Of a stretch of DNA of 64,000 nt, positions 60,345 through 64,000 are shown piece by piece (position 1 is the first letter of the stretch; each line of letters begins with the position of its first letter). The position numbers were made by a program, and so were the translations under genes. This DNA comes from Shewanella psychropiezotolerans (GTDB taxonomy: Bacteria > Pseudomonadota > Gammaproteobacteria > Enterobacterales > Shewanellaceae): assembly GCF_007197555.1 (NCBI RefSeq), contig NZ_CP041614.1, positions 3,960,001 through 4,024,000 of the forward strand, written 5' to 3'. Below the pieces are notes generated by a model. It saw only the letters and a program-made list of their open reading frames with translations, did no database searches and was not told the DNA's origin.

Positions 60345-61604
60345 TTATCGTCCCGCTAGCGCTATTGCAGGCTGAGTCTTACTCGCCTTCCAGGCAGGGT
60401 AAATAGTTGCCAGCAGGCTCATGATGAAGGCGAGCAGCAACACAGTAAACACATCTGACAAGAGCAGCTCTGAAGGCAGAAAATCGATAAAATAGACATC
60501 GGCGGACAGTAGTTTTATTCCTAAGATGTGTTCGATACCTTTGGCTATGCTGCTCAGATTATCTGCGATTATGGCTCCAAACACACCGCCTAAAACACAA
60601 CCCAGAACACCGTTAAGGGCACCCTGTACGATAAATATCATCATGATAGAGGCCCGCTTCATGCCCATAGTCAATAATATTGCTATCTCAGACTGCTTGT
60701 CGCGAACCGCCATCACCAGAGTCGATACTATGTTGAAACAGGCCACAGCGATAACCAGGGCAAGCACCAAATACATGACGACTCTGACTAACTGAATATC
60801 CTGATAAAGGTTACCTTGGGTTCGAGTCCAATCGCTGAGGTAGAGATATTGCTCTTGGCTGTAGCCAAGCTCCCTGATCAATCTAGGCGCTTCAAATACC
60901 TGCTCAACCTTAATTCTGACCCCAGATACCCCCTGCCCCATGCCTAAAATCGAAGCTGCATACTTCATGGGAATATAGGCAGTGGTAAGATCCAGCTCAC
61001 CTCCGAGTTCAAACACCCCAGCCACCACGAAGCGATGACTCTTAGCCGAGGCAATCCTTTTGCTTTCTCGGCTCTGATGTGAGACATCTGGCATATAGAG
61101 ACTCAAGGAGTCCCCGACACTCAAGCCCAGACTGTCGGCCAGCCCCTTACCGAGCACGATATTATTTTCATCACCCTTGGCTAATTTCAACCAGGTTTCC
61201 TTAGACATAAAGTCCGAGATAACAGAGACCTTCTGTTCTTTCTCTGTGTCTATGCCTAAGACGCTCAGACCTTGAAATCCACCGGGCTTCTGCACCAGGC
61301 CCTGGAGTCGAATGAAAGGAGCCGAGGCCAATATACCCGGTATCTTCTCGGCATCATTGGCAATTTTCTGCCAATGAGCGATGGGCTCATTCACGCCAGT
61401 AAGCTCGCCATGGGCCACCACGCCGAGTAATCGGTTCTCTAACTCTCGCTCGAAACCATTCATCGCCGATAACACTACGATTAATACGGCAACACCTAAG
61501 GCTATCCCAGCGGTAGATGCAAAGGAGATAAAGCTGATGAAGCTATTGGATTGACGAGCGAGATAGAAGCGCCACCCCACCCAAATTGACAATAAACGAC
61601 TCAT
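60345..61604 (-). CDS. lolE: Lipoprotein-releasing ABC permease LolE
   Basis: Inner-membrane permease of the LolCDE complex that passes outer-membrane lipoproteins to LolA. The 419-residue protein has an N-terminal membrane segment (TAGIALGVAVLIVVLSAMNG), a large periplasmic domain and three C-terminal segments ending YPAWKASKTQPAIAL, as in FtsX-type permeases. Gene order lolC-lolD-lolE identifies it. Its ATG at 61604 overlaps the stop of a 27-codon copy of its own start. Confidence 0.93.
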   Translation of the reverse strand: MSRLLSIWVGWRFYLARQSNSFISFISFASTAGIALGVAVLIVVLSAMNGFERELENRLLGVVAHGELTGVNEPIAHWQKIANDAEKIPGILASAPFIRLQGLVQKPGGFQGLSVLGIDTEKEQKVSVISDFMSKETWLKLAKGDENNIVLGKGLADSLGLSVGDSLSLYMPDVSHQSRESKRIASAKSHRFVVAGVFELGGELDLTTAYIPMKYAASILGMGQGVSGVRIKVEQVFEAPRLIRELGYSQEQYLYLSDWTRTQGNLYQDIQLVRVVMYLVLALVIAVACFNIVSTLVMAVRDKQSEIAILLTMGMKRASIMMIFIVQGALNGVLGCVLGGVFGAIIADNLSSIAKGIEHILGIKLLSADVYFIDFLPSELLLSDVFTVLLLAFIMSLLATIYPAWKASKTQPAIALAGR

Positions 61605-61694
61605 GAAGCTTCACCTATGGCGTGATCAGATTGACCAGCGAGATAGAAGCGCCATCCCACACAAAATAACAATAAACGACTCATGAAGCCTCAC
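61549..61694 (-). repeat. Tandem direct repeat of the lolD/lolE junction (66 bases, period 80)
   Basis: Copy at 61549-61614 covers the true lolE start; copy at 61629-61694 covers the lolD stop and a second lolE-like start. They match at about 60 of 66 positions and are separated by 14 bases. Confidence 0.88.
61601..61684 (-). CDS. 27-codon open frame, duplicated start of lolE
   Basis: The ATG at 61684 overlaps the lolD stop (ATGA) and the frame ends with a TGA that overlaps the true lolE ATG (ATGA again). It reads [20 protein letters not shown] then HAIGEAS; the lolE start is [20 protein letters not shown]. It is thus a fragment of lolE kept in the operon with coupling on both sides. Whether the peptide has a role or is only a translational relay or scar is unknown. 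Confidence 0.5.
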   Translation of the reverse strand: MSRLLLFCVGWRFYLAGQSDHAIGEAS

Positions 61695-62391
61695 TTGCGA
61701 GGTGAGCTATGTCTAAAACACACAAGTTGCCATCTTTCATGTGTAACTGTCTGTCCATTCTGGACGCGAGCTTACTATCATGGGTCACCACGACAAATGC
61801 CGTGCCTAACTGAGTCGCCAATTCCTGGATAAGCTCATAAACCGCCTCGCCGCTTGCGGCATCCAGATTGCCCGTAGGCTCATCGGCTAACACGAGTTTG
61901 GGCTTATTGATCAAGGCTCTGGCAATGGCTGTGCGTTGTCGTTCACCGCCAGACATCTCCGACGGAGTGTGATCTAGCCTATGGCCTAGCCCCACTCGCT
62001 CGAGTAGCGCCTTAGCATCTTGGTGCGCCAATTCTCGTTTCACGCCATGAATTAGCGCCGGCATGGCAACATTCTCCAATGCGGTAAATTCCGGAAGCAG
62101 GTGATGGAACTGATAGATGAAACCTAGATCTTGATTGCGTATCTCCGATTGTCGCCGACTCGATAATGCATAGAGGTCTTCTCCTAACATAGTCACGCTG
62201 CCACTCGAAGGCTTGTCTAAGGTTCCCATAATGTGCAGTAACGTGCTCTTACCCGAACCCGATGTACCTACGATAGCCAGCTGCTCGCCTTTAAATACCT
62301 GTAGATCCATATTGTTAAGCACTTGAGTATCGACGCTGCCCTCTTGGTAGCGCTTAGTCACACCTTTTACTTCCAGTAATAACTCTTGCAT
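61681..62391 (-). CDS. lolD: Lipoprotein-releasing ABC ATPase LolD
   Basis: ATPase of LolCDE, 236 residues, with Walker [10 protein letters not shown] near residue 40, the Lol-specific [10 protein letters not shown], signature MSGGERQR near 148 and Walker [13 protein letters not shown]. It lies about 100 bases downstream of lolC. Confidence 0.96.
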   Translation of the reverse strand: MQELLLEVKGVTKRYQEGSVDTQVLNNMDLQVFKGEQLAIVGTSGSGKSTLLHIMGTLDKPSSGSVTMLGEDLYALSSRRQSEIRNQDLGFIYQFHHLLPEFTALENVAMPALIHGVKRELAHQDAKALLERVGLGHRLDHTPSEMSGGERQRTAIARALINKPKLVLADEPTGNLDAASGEAVYELIQELATQLGTAFVVVTHDSKLASRMDRQLHMKDGNLCVLDIAHLASEAS

Positions 62392-62492
62392 CTTTTTAGC
62401 TCTTCAATTCATTAATTTTTCAATTCATTCAAGCCACGTCATTGACCACGTAGCATCTAAGATGTCTTAAACTTAGCATCCATAAAATGTGT

Positions 62493-63725
62493 TTATTCAT
62501 GCCTTAGCGCATTGGCTGGCTGTACCCCGGCGGCTCTCATCGCCGGATAGACGGTGGCAAAAAATGAGATAAGTAAGGTGCCTAAGACTATCAGACTCAT
62601 CTGGCTCCATTCCAGTTGCACAGGCAGAGACTGACCCGCCCCAAGCACCGAGATGCCAAATGTATTTAAGATGGTATTGAGATTCAATGTGATTGCGATC
62701 CCAACGACCAAACCGAAAACGAGTCCTATGATGGCATTGAGCGAGCCTTGGATCATAAATATCCCCATCACATCGGATGTCATCAATCCCTGAGTCTTGA
62801 GCACGGCGACGTCGCTAGTCTTGTCGACCACCATCATCACCAGGGCGGATACAATGTTAAATGCAGCGACGGCGATGATGAGGCTTAGCATAAGAGACAT
62901 CATATTCTTCTCCATCTTCACCGCACCGAAAAGATGACCATAGGTTTCACGCCAATCCGAGGTCGTGACCTTAAGATCATCTTTGCTAAATTCGGCTACC
63001 ACGTCAGCACTCAGATTGGCGGCATCGAAGGGATCATCGAGGTAGAACCTCAGATGCTTTACCTCACCGGGCTTTTGCCGCATCAGTCTCTGGGCATCTT
63101 CATAATGGACATAAGCCAGATTCGCATCGACTTGAGATCCCATCTCAAACACACCGGCAACCACAAAACTTCTCTGACTCGGCACCGGACCTAAGGGAGA
63201 ATAGATGACGCCTTCGCCGCTCAATAGTCTCACCTTATCACCGGATGATACATCCAGGCGTCTCGCAAGCAATGAGCCTAAAACGATGCGATACTTGCCC
63301 GCTTCAAGCTGTTCGAAACTGCCGTTAAAACTGCGCTGCATACTGGCTAAAAGATCATGTTCAAAATTGGGGTAAATGCCGTAGACCTGAATTGCACTTA
63401 TGTTGCTGCTAGATTGGATCATGGCCTGATTGGATATGCTGGGAGTGACACCGATAACACCCGGAAGTTTGCTCAGTTCGGTAATCTTACTCTGCCACTG
63501 CTCGATAGGTGTTGTCGAATGCACCGTCAACTGAGGAACAGCGCCTAATATGCGCTGTTTCAACTGACCTTCGAGTCCATTCATCACAGAGCTGACGATG
63601 ATCAACGCTGCCACGCCGAGTAAGATACCGGAAACCGCAAAAAAAGTGATGAAAGAGGCGAAGCCATTAGCCTTTCTCGCACGCCAATAACGAAAGCCTA
63701 TATGTGAAGATAACGCAAGATTCAT
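62493..63725 (-). CDS. lolC: Lipoprotein-releasing ABC permease LolC
   Basis: 410 residues, FtsX-type permease with the N-terminal membrane segment after GFASFITFFAVSGILLG, a large periplasmic domain and three C-terminal segments ending YPAMRAAGVQPANALRHE. It is the first gene of lolCDE and closely resembles lolE at both ends. The upstream gap to the rightward gene is about 97 bases. Confidence 0.95.
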   Translation of the reverse strand: MNLALSSHIGFRYWRARKANGFASFITFFAVSGILLGVAALIIVSSVMNGLEGQLKQRILGAVPQLTVHSTTPIEQWQSKITELSKLPGVIGVTPSISNQAMIQSSSNISAIQVYGIYPNFEHDLLASMQRSFNGSFEQLEAGKYRIVLGSLLARRLDVSSGDKVRLLSGEGVIYSPLGPVPSQRSFVVAGVFEMGSQVDANLAYVHYEDAQRLMRQKPGEVKHLRFYLDDPFDAANLSADVVAEFSKDDLKVTTSDWRETYGHLFGAVKMEKNMMSLMLSLIIAVAAFNIVSALVMMVVDKTSDVAVLKTQGLMTSDVMGIFMIQGSLNAIIGLVFGLVVGIAITLNLNTILNTFGISVLGAGQSLPVQLEWSQMSLIVLGTLLISFFATVYPAMRAAGVQPANALRHE

Positions 63726-63822
63726 AGTGTCCTACAGGCCCAATAAATAATCAGCCTTGCTAAATCATTAAGATGCGCACGATAATAGGGGTAATAGCTA
63801 TATAAAAACAAGAGGAAATCCC

Positions 63823-64000
63823 TTGTTCACAGACTCAACTCCCTATTTTAGTGTGAAGCATGACTTTACCGCCTATCTTTCTCCTTGGCCGAAAGAACAG
63901 GCTCTGCCCACTGAATACGAATTAAGAGCCATGTTACCTACGGGTTTGCTGCTCATCAACGAAGTCAAAACCCTTGAATCTGACTGTTTATTGCAACTGA
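63823..64000 (+). CDS. Start of a rightward gene, cut by the window end
   Basis: From a TTG at 63823, with AGAGGAAA about 6 bases upstream, the frame stays open to the window end (59 codons): LFTDSTPYFSVKHDFTAYLS at the start, then LPTGLLLINEVKTLES. No signal peptide or membrane segment is visible. In Shewanella the gene upstream of lolC is, as far as I recall, a PilZ-domain protein; the visible part does not prove this. It is divergent from lolC. Confidence 0.6.
   Translation, partial: MFTDSTPYFSVKHDFTAYLSPWPKEQALPTEYELRAMLPTGLLLINEVKTLESDCLLQL

Overview
The window reads as chromosomal DNA of a marine gammaproteobacterium, most likely a Shewanella. This rests on the sdhCDAB-sucABCD block divergent from gltA, the bioA/bioBFCD divergon, the Lol and msbA-lpxK clusters, and protein sequences that look typical of that genus. 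No rRNA, tRNA, CRISPR array, complete insertion sequence or prophage was seen. The species cannot be named from the sequence.

Layout. 1-6.9 kb: the 3' part of dcp, then biotin synthesis (bioD, bioC, bioF, bioB leftward, bioA rightward, with a probable BirA operator between bioB and bioA). 6.9-12.3 kb: an AT-rich accessory patch with a secreted M4 metalloprotease and a close homologue of Aeromonas proaerolysin, plus one small unknown gene. 12.3-15.4 kb: LysR regulator, dgcN, dgcA (probable D-glutamate catabolism). 15.4-20.3 kb: a molybdopterin oxidoreductase, a fused Fe-S/membrane-anchor partner and a small unknown protein. 20.6-24.6 kb: ecotin, an EamA transporter, and a nickel superoxide dismutase cluster (two unknown small proteins, sodN, sodX) behind a Fur-box-like sequence. 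24.5-29.9 kb: small ATPase, sirtuin, fur, acetyltransferase, an FMN-binding glutamate-synthase-like protein, and a broken AEC transporter. 29.9-41.6 kb: TCA-cycle genes sucDCBA, sdhBADC and gltA. 41.7-50.5 kb: acetyltransferase pseudogene, small periplasmic protein, and an efflux operon of one membrane-fusion lipoprotein with two RND permeases. 50.6-53.1 kb: convergent, frameshifted metallo-beta-lactamase-fold and M28 peptidase genes. 53.3-64 kb: envelope genes (sugar-kinase-like protein, ycaR, lpxK, msbA, frameshifted comEC, DUF2062 protein, lolE-lolD-lolC) and the start of a rightward gene.

Two patterns run across the window. First, three gene edges carry a second, diverged copy of themselves in direct orientation, separated by only 9-14 bases: the bioF 3' end, the gltA 3' end with its terminator, and the lolD/lolE junction. 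They look like recombination or duplication scars; the lolD/lolE one makes a 27-codon open frame with ATGA overlaps on both sides. Second, four genes carry five single-base frameshifts, all at or beside mononucleotide runs, which points either to consensus errors in the assembly or to slippage mutations. A fifth gene (GNAT) has an in-frame amber codon.

The items most worth following are the aerolysin/metalloprotease pair, the NiSOD cluster with its unassigned small genes, the molybdoenzyme of unknown substrate, and the duplicated gene edges.
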